This document shows, piece by piece, positions 50,476 to 62,580 of a stretch of 64,000 nucleotides of DNA. The stretch covers positions 17,981,255 through 18,045,254 of the forward strand of contig NC_091138.1 in the NCBI RefSeq assembly GCF_041381155.1, given 5' to 3'. The position numbers were made by a program, and so were the translations under genes. The stretch is from Argopecten irradians. Lineage: Eukaryota; Mollusca; Bivalvia; Pectinida; Pectinidae. The notes under the pieces are model-generated. The model was not told the DNA's origin, did no database searches, and worked only from the letters and a program-made list of their open reading frames with translations. Within the stretch, counting starts at the first letter, position 1; each line of letters starts with the position of its first letter.

Positions 50476-51130
50476 GGAGTAATCGACAAAGTACATTACT
50501 GCAGTGGATGATCACTCCATGTTGTGTCTCTGCTTTTGTTATTGTTTTTTTTTAATTATATTTCGTTTGCTGAACTTTGGTATTTTGTTGTGAGGTATTT
50601 AGTCGTGAAGTGTTTTAGTGTTTATTATTTCGTTGTGATATGTTTTTGCTGCGGTGTTTTTTGTGAGGTTCTCATTTTTGCAAGGTATTTGCTGTGAAAT
50701 TTTTATTGTGAGGTATCTTGTTGCGATATGTGTTTGCTGTGAGGTAATTTGTTGTGTTTATTTGCGAGATATGATGATATGAAGCGTTTTGATATGAGGT
50801 GATTTGTTGTAGAATATTTTTTGTAGGTGTTTTGTTGTTAGATGCGTTTGTTGAGAGATGCTTAGTTTTGAAGTGTTGTATGTGGAATGTTTTGCTGTGA
50901 AATCTTTTTTCTGTTGTGAAGTTGGATGTGTTACCTTTGTTGTGAGGTGTTATGTTGTAAAGTAAATTAAATGTGAGGAAATTTGAATTTGATGTGATGT
51001 TATTTCATTGTAGTGTATTTCGTGGGTGGAGTTTTGTTACGGGTTTTTTTTTTTTGTTTTTTTTTTGTGTGTGAAGTTTCCTTGTTTTTGTTGTGCGGCG
51101 TTTTGAATTGACTTGTTTTATGGATGTTTT

Positions 51131-51281
51131 AGGTCAAAAAATATATGTCTGTTGAGGGCTACATTCGCAAAAAAGTAGGGTCGGTCGGGAGGATTTTTTT
51201 CTTTTTTTTTCAGTGTCTTTCACTCTAAAATTATGGCCGGAACCGGATTCTGAGATTCTAAACAGACATATTTTTTGGCCT
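51131..51281. mobile_element. 151-bp element with inverted ends
   Basis: AGGTCAAAAAATATATGTCTGTT at the left pairs with AACAGACATATTTTTTGGCC at the right. Between them is non-repetitive sequence (TAGGGTCGGTCGGGAGG, GGCCGGAACCGGATTCTGAG) foreign to the surrounding T/G array. It is probably a MITE. Confidence 0.6.
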
Positions 51282-51608
51282 TATTGTTTGATTTGTTGTT
51301 TTTGCGATTTAATGTGAGATTTTTTGTTAAGACACGTTTTTAACAGGTGTTTTTTGTGATTTGTTGTGTTTTGTTTTGAGGTGTTTTAATCAGGTTTTTT
51401 GTTAGAAGCATTTTTTTCCGGAAAATAAAACGTGATGAAGGTTACGATATCATGCCTTATCATGTCCGGCCTTGTTTTATTACGTTGTGAGGTTTAAGTT
51501 TTTATATAAATTGTTGCGTGTCTTGTGTTTGTTTGTTTTTTTGGGTTGTTTTTTTTTGTGGTATTTTGTAGTGTTTTTGTTGTTGTTGTTGTTTTTTAAA
51601 TTATGTTC
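51257..51608 (+). repeat. Inverted-duplication arm, left
   Basis: The segment from TCTAAACAGACATATTTT to GTTGTTTTTTAAATTATGTTC recurs in reverse complement at about 53342-53685 with only small indels. Confidence 0.9.
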
Positions 51609-52187
51609 GTTTTGTATGTGTTTATGTTGTTTGTAGTGTTCAGTGAATCAATTCTATTGTGTCCTGGAATTTTTAATTGTTTTGTTTTATTTCGTGATAT
51701 TCTGGGGAACTTTCTTGTGTGATGTGTTTTGTTGTTGGTTGTGTTTTCTGTTATGTCATTATGTTTTGTTATTCAGTGTTTTGACATTTTGTTTCTTGTT
51801 GTGGTGTTATGCTGTGTTTTGCTGTATGGCGTTGTGCTTCGTCACGAATTATTAACTGTATGGTGCTAATGGAGTGTTTTGTGGTGTTTTATTTTGTGAT
51901 ATTACTTTTCGGAGTATGATGCAAAGTTGTTGTTTTTTGTGCGTTCTGGTGATTTTTGATGTTTAGTAGTGTTTGGTTTTCAGCTTTGCTGCGAAATTTT
52001 GGAGTACAGATTTGTTTTGAGATGTGATGTTTGATTGTGTAGTTCTCTAATATGCTGTTGTGTTAGTTATGTGTTATGATGTTTTGTTGTGTGTCGTGGA
52101 AAGGTATCTTTAGAATGTCAGTCAAACGTTTGACATATTCCGTTGCCTAAATTGGTGTTTAGTTGTATATTGTTATGCCAGAAAATT

Positions 52188-52402
52188 GTGTTTGGAAAAC
52201 ATTTTATACTAAGAACAACACGACGATTGTTAAGCGGGGTATAACGGCATGTAACATTAACAAAATGTTTATGACAAAACGGAATGCACTTTTGCTGTCA
52301 ACGATTGAAATGGACACTTGTTACCGTGGACATTCCTAGAAAAATAAACACATAGGTAAAGACACATTTGGAGCTTGGTGACGTCATTTATCGGGTACTG
52401 GG
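52188..52402. repeat. Leader duplication, copy 2
   Basis: Direct, diverged copy of 50265-50475, located just before the young 23-bp array. Confidence 0.8.
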
Positions 52403-52463
52403 AATAATTACCACAGGTTGTGCATCAGCATGAGTACATGTTATTTTTCTGTATTTTGGTATC

Positions 52464-55140
52464 TTGTTTAGTTGTTGTGGGATATTTTGTTCAGTTGTTG
52501 TGGGATATCTTGTTCAGTTGTTGTGGGATATTTTGTTCAGTTGTTGTAGGATAATTTGTTCAGTTGTTGAGGGATATTTTGTTCAGTTGTTGAGGGATAT
52601 TTTGTTCAGTTGTTGTGGGATATTTTGTTCAGTTGTTGTGGGATATTTTGTTCAGTTGTTGTGGGATATTTTGTTCGTTTGTTGTGAGGTATTTTGTTCA
52701 GTTGTTGTGGGATATTTTGTTCAGTTGTTGAGGGATATTTTGTTCAGTTGTTGTGGGATATTTTGTTCAGTTGTTGTGGGATATTTTGTTCAGTTGTTGA
52801 GGGATATTTTGTTCAGTTGTTGTGGGATATTTTGTTCAGTTGTTGTGGGATATTTTGTTCAGTTGTTGTGAGGTATTTTGTTCAGTTGTTGTGGGATATT
52901 TTGTTCGTTTGTTGTGAGGTATTTTGTTCAGTTGTTGTGGGATATTTTGTTCAGTTGTTGTAGGATATTTTGTTCAGTTGTTGTAGGATATTTTGTTCAG
53001 TTGTTTGTGGGATATTTTGTTCAGTTGTTGTGGGATATTTTGTTCAGTTGTTGTAGGATATTTTGTTCAGTTGTTGTAGGATATTTTGTTCAGTTGTTGT
53101 GGGATATTTTGTTCAGTTGTTGTGGGATATTTTGTTCAGTTGTTGTAGGATATTTTGTTCAGTTGTTGTGGGATATTTTGTTCAGTTGTTGTGGGATATT
53201 TTGTTCAGTTGTTGTGAGATATTTTGTTCAGTTGTTGTGAGGTATTTTGTTCAGTTGTTGTTGTTCAGTTGTTGAGGGATATTTTGTTCAGTTGTTGTAG
53301 GATATTTTGTTCAGTTGTTGTGAGGTATTTTGTTCAGTTTTGAACATAATTTTAAAAACAACAACAACAACAAAAACACTACAAAATACCACAAAAAAAC
53401 CACAAAAAAACAAACAAACACAAGACACGCAACAATTTATATAAAAACTTAATAAAACGTAATAAAACAAGGCCGGACATGATAAGGCATGATATCGTAA
53501 CCTTCATCACGTTTTATTTTCCGGAAAAAAATGCTTCTAACAAAAAACCTGATTAAAACACCTCAAAACAAAACACAACAAATCACAAAAAACACCTGTT
53601 AAAAACGTGTCTTAACAAAAAATCTCACATTAAATCGCAAAAACAACAAATCAAACAATAAGGCCAAAAAATATGTCTGTTTAGACAACTGAACAAAATA
53701 TCCCACAACAACTGAACAAAATATCCCACAACAACTGAACAACAACAACTGAACAAAATATCCCACAACAACTGAACAAAATATCCCACAACAACTGAAC
53801 AAAATATCCCACAACAACTGAACAACAACAACTGAACAAAATATCTCACAACAACTGAACAAAATATCCCACAACAACTGAACAAAAAACAGTTGTTGTG
53901 GGATATTTTGTTCAGTTGTTGTGGGATATTTTGTTCAGTTGTTGTGAGATATTTTGTTCAGTTGTTGTAGGATATTTTGTTCAGTTGTTGTAGGATATTT
54001 TGTTCAGTTGTTGTGGGATATTTTGTTCAGTTGTTGTGAGATATTTTGTTCAGTTGTTGTGGGATATTTTGTTCAGTTGTTGTGGGATATTTTGTTCAGT
54101 TGTTGTTGTTCAGTTGTTGTGGGATATTTTGTTCAGTTGTTGTGGGATATTTTGTTCAGTTGTTGTTGTTGTTCAGTTGTTGTGGGATATTTTGTTCAGT
54201 TGTTGTTGTTCAGTTGTTGTGGGATATTTTGTTCAGTTGTTGTGGGATATTTTGTTCAGTTGTTGTGGGATATTTTGTTCAGTTGTTGTGGGATATTTTG
54301 TTCAGTTGTTGTGGGATATTTTGTTCAGTTGTTGTGGGATATTTTGTTCAGTTGTTGTGGGATATTTTGTTCAGTTGTTGTGAGATATTTTGTTCAGTTG
54401 TTGTGGGATATTTTGTTCAGTTGTTGTGGGATAATTTGTTCAGTTGTTGTGGGATATTTTGTTCAGTTGTTATTTTGTTCAGTTGTTGTGGGATATTTTG
54501 TTCAGTTGTTGTGGGATATTTTGTTCAGTTGTTGTGGGATATTTTGTTCAGTTGTTGTTGTTCAGTTGTTGTGGGATATTTTGTTCAGTTGTTGTGGGAT
54601 ATTTTGTTCAGTTGTTGTGGGATATTTTGTTCAGTTGTTGTTGTTCAGTTGTAGTGGGATATTTTGTTCAGTTGTTGTGGGATATTTTGTTCAGTTGTTG
54701 TGGGATATTTTGTTCAGTTGTTGTGAGATATTTTGTTCAGTTGTTGTGGGATATTTTGTTCAGTTGTTGTGGGATATTTTGTTCAGTTGTTGTGGGATAT
54801 TTTGTTCAGTTGTTGTGGGATATTTTGTTCAGTTGTTGTGAGGTATTTTGTTCAGTTGTTGTTGTTCAGTTGTTGTGGGATATTTTGTTCAGTTGTTGTG
54901 GGATATTTTGTTCAGTTGTTGTGAGATATTTTGTTCAGTTGTTGTGGGATAATTTGTTCAGTTGTTGTGGGATATTTTGTTCAGTTGTTGTGGGATATTT
55001 TGTTCAGTTGTTGTGGGATAATTTGTTCGTTTGTTGTGAGGTATTTTGTTCAGCTGCTGTGGGATATTTTGTTCAGTTGTTGTAGGATATTTTGTTCAGT
55101 TGTTGTAAGATATTTTGTTCAGTTGTTGTGAGGTATTTTG
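52464..55140. repeat. 23-bp minisatellite array with internal inversion
   Basis: The unit is CAGTTGTTGTGGGATATTTTGTT (23 bp), with common variants at one or two positions (TAGGATA, GAGGTAT, GAGATAT) and occasional short forms (TTGTTGTTCAG). Roughly a hundred units are present. Because 23 is not a multiple of three and the unit lacks stops in all three forward frames, it yields long spurious frames with a 23-residue period. Units between about 53690 and 53885 are in the opposite orientation. Confidence 0.97.
53342..53885 (-). repeat. Inverted segment inside the 23-bp array
   Basis: 53342-53685 is the reverse complement of 51257-51608, and 53690-53885 is reverse-oriented 23-bp array. Both borders join directly to forward array units; the right border reads CTGAACAAAAAACAGTTGTTG, a head-to-head junction. 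Confidence 0.92.
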
Positions 55141-55165
55141 TCGTGAAGTGTTTCAGTGTCATTGC

Positions 55166-58100
55166 GAAATATTTTGGTGAAAGGCGTAGTAATAGAATAT
55201 TTTGCAATGATTTTTTTTAAATGTTGTACATATGTATCTTGAATTTGTTGCGTCTTTCGAAAGATTTGGCGCTTTCTGGAGTGTTTGGCGGTGAAGTGCG
55301 TTGCCATGGAAACATAAGAAGAATCTCTGGGATCAGATTGGTCACGTTATTTGATATGTTATCGTTACTGAAGAAGGTAACGTATCTGTGTATATAGGAT
55401 CGGTCACGCTTGGGCTGAAGTACACCGCTGTGAAATTATACACGCCTTCAGCTCACTTTGTAGATGTGTCCGATAAGGACACCTAATTGGGGGATGATAG
55501 CCGTATAACGAGCCCATACTTTGATGGATGTAAGGAGAGCTGCAGCCCGGGATACGGGTGCTGACCCGAGTAAGTGAGACTGACGCCGCCCTGCCGCCTG
55601 GGCTGCACATTGGATAATAGTGCCATCAATTAGATGTACTTCTCTATTACTTAAGGAAAACAGATCCAAGAGGCAAACGGCTTAATAGTAAAGCAATACT
55701 TAGCTATTAATGTCGGTAAATTGAGGAAATAATTGCATTGACATCTATTAGATAACGAGATTTTCAATGATGGTGTTGGTGTACCATACAATAATTTCAG
55801 AACTCTGGCAAAGTTATATCTGCCATATTTTTCATACTCACGAATCAAGATGAGCTTGTAATATGTTATTAACCAATACAAATGTAGCTGAAAATTAATT
55901 TTGGCAGTGCTATAGTGAAGTAAAATGAGTAAATATGGTCAGGCTATCAAGCGAAATTGTGGTTAACAATTTCATTTCACATTTTTAGTGTTATTAGTAA
56001 TTATGAAGTTATTTGTGCAGGAATGTTTACATCTAAATCTGCATAAGGCATACAAATAACAATTTTACAGTACATAATTTCTGTTTTGTAATTAACGTTT
56101 AAAAGGCATTTGAAGCCATTTGAATTATTTCCATGGCTTAATTAAGATAAATGAAGAAAAAATTACATGCCAAAATGTTCGCCCAGTTACGGTACATGTA
56201 ACTGTAGTTTTATTGTCTAATAGTTTTATCTTAAGAAATCAGTACAATGCTTAAATTTTACATTAACTGCTGTTTTGAATTTGTGAGTATGCGTTTTTTG
56301 TGTAAAATTATACCTTATCAAACTATTATTTCTTATAATGATAAATGATATCATTTTTATGGCGTATTCCTTATACATGTACCATGTTCAGTCAAGACGT
56401 GTGAACCGCTTCACATTCAATATAATAGGGTAAAACACGACAAAGCATCACATGCGTTTTAACATAACCAATGACTTGTGAGTCATTTTGCTCTGTTAAC
56501 AATACTGAGTAGGATTTTTTTCATTTGACGTTAAAGTCATTGTATCGAGGAAGTGTAACACTTAACACCAGGTAATCGCACATCAAACAGACATGGATAG
56601 GTTTAATCACGTCTCATTCTCACGAAGTAGAGGAAGCGAGACCCCAAACTGTCGCCATATTTACTCCATATACAATGGCGTCTCTCCCAATCCTACTTAC
56701 CTGGGTTTTATGTACTTACTACGCTGAATATTTTCCTGTCTATGACGTCGACTTCAATACCTTTTCCACCCAAACTACGAAGTTATAGTGCATTTCGTAG
56801 TATCGTGCGTTTTTCTTTAAAGATAATCTTCATATAATTATTATGATGACTAAGTTGTTGCCGAATCATGATAACAAGGCCCAATCAGTATATACCATGA
56901 ACATTTTCACCAATGTATAGCAGTTTTAGGAAGAGTTGTTCCATGTCGGCCTTGAAATTGATTTTAATTATAACCGAGGTGAAAGGTAATACAAGGCAAC
57001 CATAATGTATAGATTTGCCCATATACGGAATCAACACTGGTATTACTAACGAGACCTCGAATTACTAAATTATATAATGCAAACCAATACCCTTTATTGT
57101 ATATAAAGTGTTTAAGTAATAAAGTTTTTTGTACTGACAATCATTTTAGGCAGTAGATGGTAGAAATGGATGTTGGGGTTATCTAAGCCTATTATATTCA
57201 CATTCTAATTTACTTGAAGAGAGATATGGCTCCGATGTTCGACGACACAACACTAAATAATAAACGACGTACATTCAAATATTATTCATCATATAAAATA
57301 CTACTAATCGACACTCAAGTCCATCAATACTTTTTCTATGTAATTGAAATATTTGTTTGACATATTACGAGTTATGAGTTTGACCAACTCCTTTTTCGAC
57401 ACAACTTCAGCTGTGTCCCAACAATAACATTCCATTATAACATATCAGTCCTCCGAGTTTTGATAGTAAAATCTTTGTTGTCTTTGTAATAATTAAGAAA
57501 GAGTTCTTCAAGAGAACTTGAACTGTTTTAGATTCCGATGTACTACGTTTGCCATGCCTTTAAAATTAACACTATCACGCCAATGTACAAACATGGAAAA
57601 TACACTTCCCCTGTACATTTAGTGATAACAACACTTTGATGAATATTGTGTTACGTTTTGGAGAGATTTCAGTTTTGGCCACTCTCTTACTTTATACAGA
57701 TAACTAGGATACTGTTATGCAATGAAGTTGCATTTACAATGTGTTATCAAAAATTAACAGTATATAGGTAAAGGATATAATTTACAAGACAAATGTAACC
57801 AGGAAAGATTTATTTATCAAACTGTCTTTGATTGCATATATTTATAGCTTACTTGTTGATAATAAAATTCGCTAGAGTTGTCTATCTTGTCACTGGAATT
57901 TGCAGTGATATACGTATACATCAGCATGTCAATATCTCTAAATATTTCATTATGAAATTAATCTACATTTTAAAATCTCATCAGAACACAATTTACCATT
58001 TACACACAAGGAATTAAAATGTGTGGATCTTAAACCGTGATGAAACATTTTTAAGCTTTCCAACACGAGGCGAAACTCCTTGTTTGTCAACTTCCCGTTT

Positions 58101-58981
58101 GGGACGAGGTTCCCTATATCATTTTTAAGAGGTTGAAGATTTCTTTTAATTCACCGATATACATTAGTAATACCAAAGCAAATGTAAGTTACGTAAATAC
58201 CTTGTGATAGAAATCTTCATCGATCTTGGTCCCTCTATGGTTACAGTGCTGTAAGCGCAGGTAGTGTGCCTTCATGTATTGGTATTTTAGACAGAGGTTC
58301 AGGAGATAAACCTGAAGTAATCCAGATTCCTTGATTCTCTGTATACCATGGACTTAGCACTGTTATACTGCTGTAAAGTAGGATAGTACATTTTTGTTCT
58401 GTACTTCTGTTACATTTTTGGAAAGATTTCCTCGGGTTTAACCTATCCTCTTTTGTAGAGGTAATCAGGACACAGTTGTGCAATATTGTTACATATGTTA
58501 TCAACTGGAGAAACTGTGATTTGCAGTATAAACTTAGATTAAGTTAGTGATTAGTTATATTTGTCGAACTGTTTTCTTATTACTGTTACGTAACAAGAAT
58601 CACGTGAGTTGTCTACCTTGTAACTTGATGAGTGTTAATACTTATTGATAGGCCTGTATATCCGTATGCCAATATCTTTTCTTTATCTTAAGATATACAC
58701 GAACATAATCTAGCTTCTAATACCTCACATGAACACAATTATCATCCACCTTTTACTGTTTTGAATTTGCTATGATTCAAATATAACGACATTAACTCTT
58801 GATATGAAGTGTATGCCAGATAGATAGATTTAATACATAAAACATGAACAATCAAGGACTTTTTTTCTCTTTCTAGAGTGATCGCCTAAGGAACACATGT
58901 CTCGAACAAAACGACAGGACCTTCTTAACACATTATACATATTTCTTTTTCGGATAAAGCGAATGGTTATTAAGGTTACGC
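55166..58981. other. Gene-poor stretch after the array
   Basis: A GC-rich patch at 55440-55640 has open minus-strand frames without a recognised family. 57600-58020 and 58380-58760 are an old diverged tandem duplication. No supported gene. Confidence 0.4.
57600..58760. repeat. Old diverged tandem duplication, about 0.75-kb period
   Basis: Paired words in the same order include GGAGAGATTTCAG/GGAAAGATTTCCT, GAGTTGTCTATCTTGTCACT/GAGTTGTCTACCTTGTAACT and AGAACACAATTTACCATTTAC/TGAACACAATTATCATCCAC, offset by 730-760 bases. Confidence 0.5.
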
Positions 58982-59328
58982 CTTAAAGTGAACAGTCGGG
59001 CAAGGATGGCTAAAGTCGGTAAAAATGGTGTGAATGTATCCAGTATAATTTCTTATGAAATGGAAAAATAAAATCTCTCGTCAAAATCTGTCTGCGTGCG
59101 AAGAAATTAATTTAAAGTATGAAAATTCTAAAACGTCCTCCCGGCTCACTATGTCCGTGGTTACATTTCCACGCAGCCTCGCTTTCAATGCTTTCAACTT
59201 TTCTTTACTTTAATGGTCAGAACTGGGAAACTAAGCAGAACTTGACCGTCCTATTAATATGTGAGAACTTTTGGAAGGCCAATGAAGGCATTTAGACTGG
59301 TTTTCTTTGCCCGACTATTCACTTTAAG
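58982..59328. mobile_element. TTAA-flanked MITE with 22-bp inverted ends
   Basis: CTTAAAGTGAACAGTCGGGCAA at the left is mirrored by TTGCCCGACTATTCACTTTAAG at the right with one mismatch. TTAA at both edges is the expected target duplication of piggyBac or Kolobok superfamilies. The 347-bp element has no transposase gene. Confidence 0.85.
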
Positions 59329-62230
59329 TTAAACAATAAAAATGAGTCGATATCGTGGACACGTTAAAACAAAACAAAAATATATACTCAGAATCCTACT
59401 TAGTAACTTGTAGCTAAATCAAGTAGATAGAATGTTGAAAGATAATATCTTATAATTATCTGAGTACAGTGATATTCATTGAGAGAAATTTTATAGTTTC
59501 AGTATCATTTAATTGGCTTGATATTTTACATGAAATTCGTTTTGATACTCCTTATGGTCCCGTTGTCACTCCCTACCTCAGTGTCATGTGAATCATACCT
59601 TGCCACTTTATGATGTAGAATAGAATGAACCAAAGGACGCTTATCTTCTGATCTCGATTTAAAACTATTCTATCATCATAAATGTACAAAAGGATTAGAT
59701 GTACGTTATCTCAACTAAGTATTACCTTCTCCACAACACATTATGGTACGATATCAATGGCAGTAATATCAACCATAAATATGGTCAAGTAGATAGAAAA
59801 ATAAATATAAATAAGAAGATGGAAGGAGAGTACAGAAAGAAGAGAATGGGACATGGTGATATTACTACTGTGGTATCGTTAGGAACACATGGCCTAGTCA
59901 CATTGTATTCGTGGAAGGTTTCGAATGGATCTATGGCAGTCGGGTTTAAGCTTGTTCCTGTAACGATAAGACAACTATGATGAAAAATGAAAAGAGTGAT
60001 GAGATGAAAATAGCCCTCAAATGCATTTACTGAAATTTTAAACCCTGATGTGGATAAAAAGTGCAAAATACATTGTTGTATGATTAAGTAATTTCGAAAA
60101 CGTTCCTATCAACTATACATTGAACTCAATAAATCATTTTCATGAAGCCCTGTATGTTACACTAGAAACACTGGATGAAAGGCCTCCTGAACATTTTTAG
60201 GATTTGCAAACTTCCCCTGTTTTATTAAATGATAAATGTTAATAAAAAAACTTACTTGTCCAAATGGATAGCATATGGATAGCTTAACGAGTGTTTAAAT
60301 ATGCAGTGTGTATGCTATTGTTTTAAAATCAAATTAAATATACAGTACGGTGCCATTAGCATGGCAACAACGTCATTTTTTAAATTTGATTCAGTGCTTT
60401 TTCACATTATTTGGAATTTTAATTTCATTGGGATTTACCATTCAATAATAAAGAAAAGAGAAAAAACCTCTGAATTTTCTTTTGATATAGAAATGAATTT
60501 TCTCCGTTATCTAGTTTTCAAACTACATAAGAATATATTCACTCAAAAATTACTTTTGACTTCATTTCCTTATAAAATGTCAACAAAATCTAACCTCCAT
60601 CTTCAAAGAATGGCATCTTTGCAACCAATTCACGGAAAAATATGTATCTAATATAAAAACAATTGAAAATTTTATTCAAACAGAGCGCATTTCTCTTGGA
60701 TGGCAAACTACTTCAAAATTACTGAAAATGTGAAAAACCCACTGAATCCAATGGAGAAAGTGACGTTGTTTCCATACTTTTGGTACGGTATGTAGGTTTC
60801 GTGTGATAAACCTCTCACGGTGTAAACCCCACTGTTGTTTATGATGTGTGAGAAGTAAGATCTAGGGCTGAACTTTAACCTGTTGTAGAACTTCTAATGC
60901 TTTGTATGTTATGCCTTAATTAAGGCTATCGCACGGCGATGTTAGAAGGGTATGTGCATTTCCTCTGTAGTTAAACATTTGACGATAACAATATTTTTAT
61001 CGCGTCTTCTGTTTTTGGAGGCTTTTCTACAAGTTTTGCACGTCAAATTACACAGATTGTGCAATATTAAACTGTTTTGCAATGTTGATGTCCTTGGTCT
61101 TGGCGCTCTATGAGGTTAAGATCGTTTAACTTTCGAAGATAGTAAAGTTATCAGCGAGAAAGAAATGTGATTGTGCAGGCCACGTTATAGAGTCTACAAA
61201 ACGACTAAAACGTGAATAGCTATGCCTCATTACTGTCCGTACAACAAACGAAAAACAATTTTGTTTAAATGATATATCATAGTAATCACAAGAGTTGTCT
61301 CTCTTGCAATGCTCTACTATATTCACTTTGATGTTAACATTATGAATATGTACTCTTAAAATAAGCATATTAAGTAAGTGTTGTAAGAGTTTATATTCAT
61401 GAAAATCTATATATGAACACTATTTTAACCGTCATCTCATTGAGTTATGGTATATCATGCTAGTATTAAACTGAACAGAGAACAAAACTGAAAGAGAAAT
61501 CATTCTTGGTTGCTTCTATATCTAGTAAACGTTGAATTACTTATTTCTTTGAAATCTCAGTTATAGATAATTCAAAGCAGATATAAAAGGGAATATGTTT
61601 TTGGAATACAAAAAGTTATGACATTTTAGCAAATCAATATCTAATGTGAATAACTTTGAGTCCGATTCGTGGGAACATTATTCATACGCATACCGTTAAT
61701 GATTCTCTGAGAACCAACACATTTTATAATGAACACAAACTCTTTATCTCATTATTAGTTAATTAACACCGTGGAATATGTATGGCAGCATATAATAAAC
61801 AATGAATAATCCAAGTAATACACAGTTATACATGTGTTTAAAAGATTAAATAAAACGTGAGTTCGATCATGAATTGTTCAAAGCTATGAATTAACCCAGC
61901 TGTATTTCATACTATGGTGCTTTCGTCATTTCATACACCCCCGGAATATTCAACAGCGTACCATATATCTTGTGTTAATATTCGTTAGTTGCCAGGACGA
62001 TAATTGTTGTTTGGTTTGACATACCTTTGTATCAGGTCAAATGTTTTGGATGTTTTAGAGAGGCTTTTGCAAAAACCTCCTTATCACAAGTTGATATGGC
62101 AGGTTTCGTAACTGAAGCAGAGTTGGAGTTGTTTTTTTAGTTTGACAGGTTTGTACTTATTATTGCCTCTTGTGTAGTATAAATTAATAGTAAAAACGAA
62201 ATTCTAATAAACCCCATTAATTATAATTAG
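59329..62230. other. Non-coding DNA with no recognised gene
   Basis: Frames at 59699-59980 and 60301-60651 on the plus strand have AT-rich composition and no recognised content. A GCATGGCAACAACG word at 60358 resembles part of the repeat at 15285-15960. Confidence 0.35.
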
Positions 62231-62580
62231 TGATGCTCCACCGCCGACAGAGCATAGATGATATTCATCATTTGAACAATAATTGGTGTTTAATATTGTA
62301 TATAAATGTCTAATTAACACAAAAAATAATATATAATAATCTATTTTTTCTTTGGTTCACGCACAATCAGTACTTAATTCCATATATGATATAGTGCCAA
62401 GGATTTTTTTCTGGATGCAATTTATTATGTTTTATATTTCTAAATTGAAGTAAAATTAGAAGCTCAAACTTTTCAGCGGTGGTAATGGTGTAAAGTAAGT
62501 AATTTTTGTAACAGAAGAAAAAAAACTAAATCGTCTGCTCCTGTTTTTGATAGTGAAAAAAATATCATTTGTGAGCATCT
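62231..62580. mobile_element. MITE with GCTCCACCGCCGAC termini, copy 2 (decayed)
   Basis: Collinear with the copy at 12512-12870 through shared words such as TGATGCTCCACCGCCGACAG, AATTAGAAGCTCAAACTTTT and CTAAATCGTCTGCTCCTG. The right terminus is degenerate (TTGTGAGCATCT), so the copy is older or damaged. Confidence 0.85.

Larger units (their letters stand above)
50540..52130. repeat. Old degenerate GTTGTGAGGTATTTTG-type array
   Basis: Irregular units of about 20-25 bases around TTTGTTGTGAGGTATTTTG, heavily diverged and T/G-rich. It contains the small inverted-end element at 51131-51281 and poly-T runs. It looks like an ancestral version of the young array at 52464-55140. Confidence 0.65.

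Noticed and set aside
52464-55131. Several long overlapping open frames (up to 295 codons) in three forward frames
   Set aside because: They are translations of the 23-bp repeat in all frames; the same peptide recurs with a 23-residue period and no independent coding signal.
55404-55669. GC-rich overlapping minus-strand frames
   Set aside because: Two frames are equally open, and neither has a recognised domain or splice signals.
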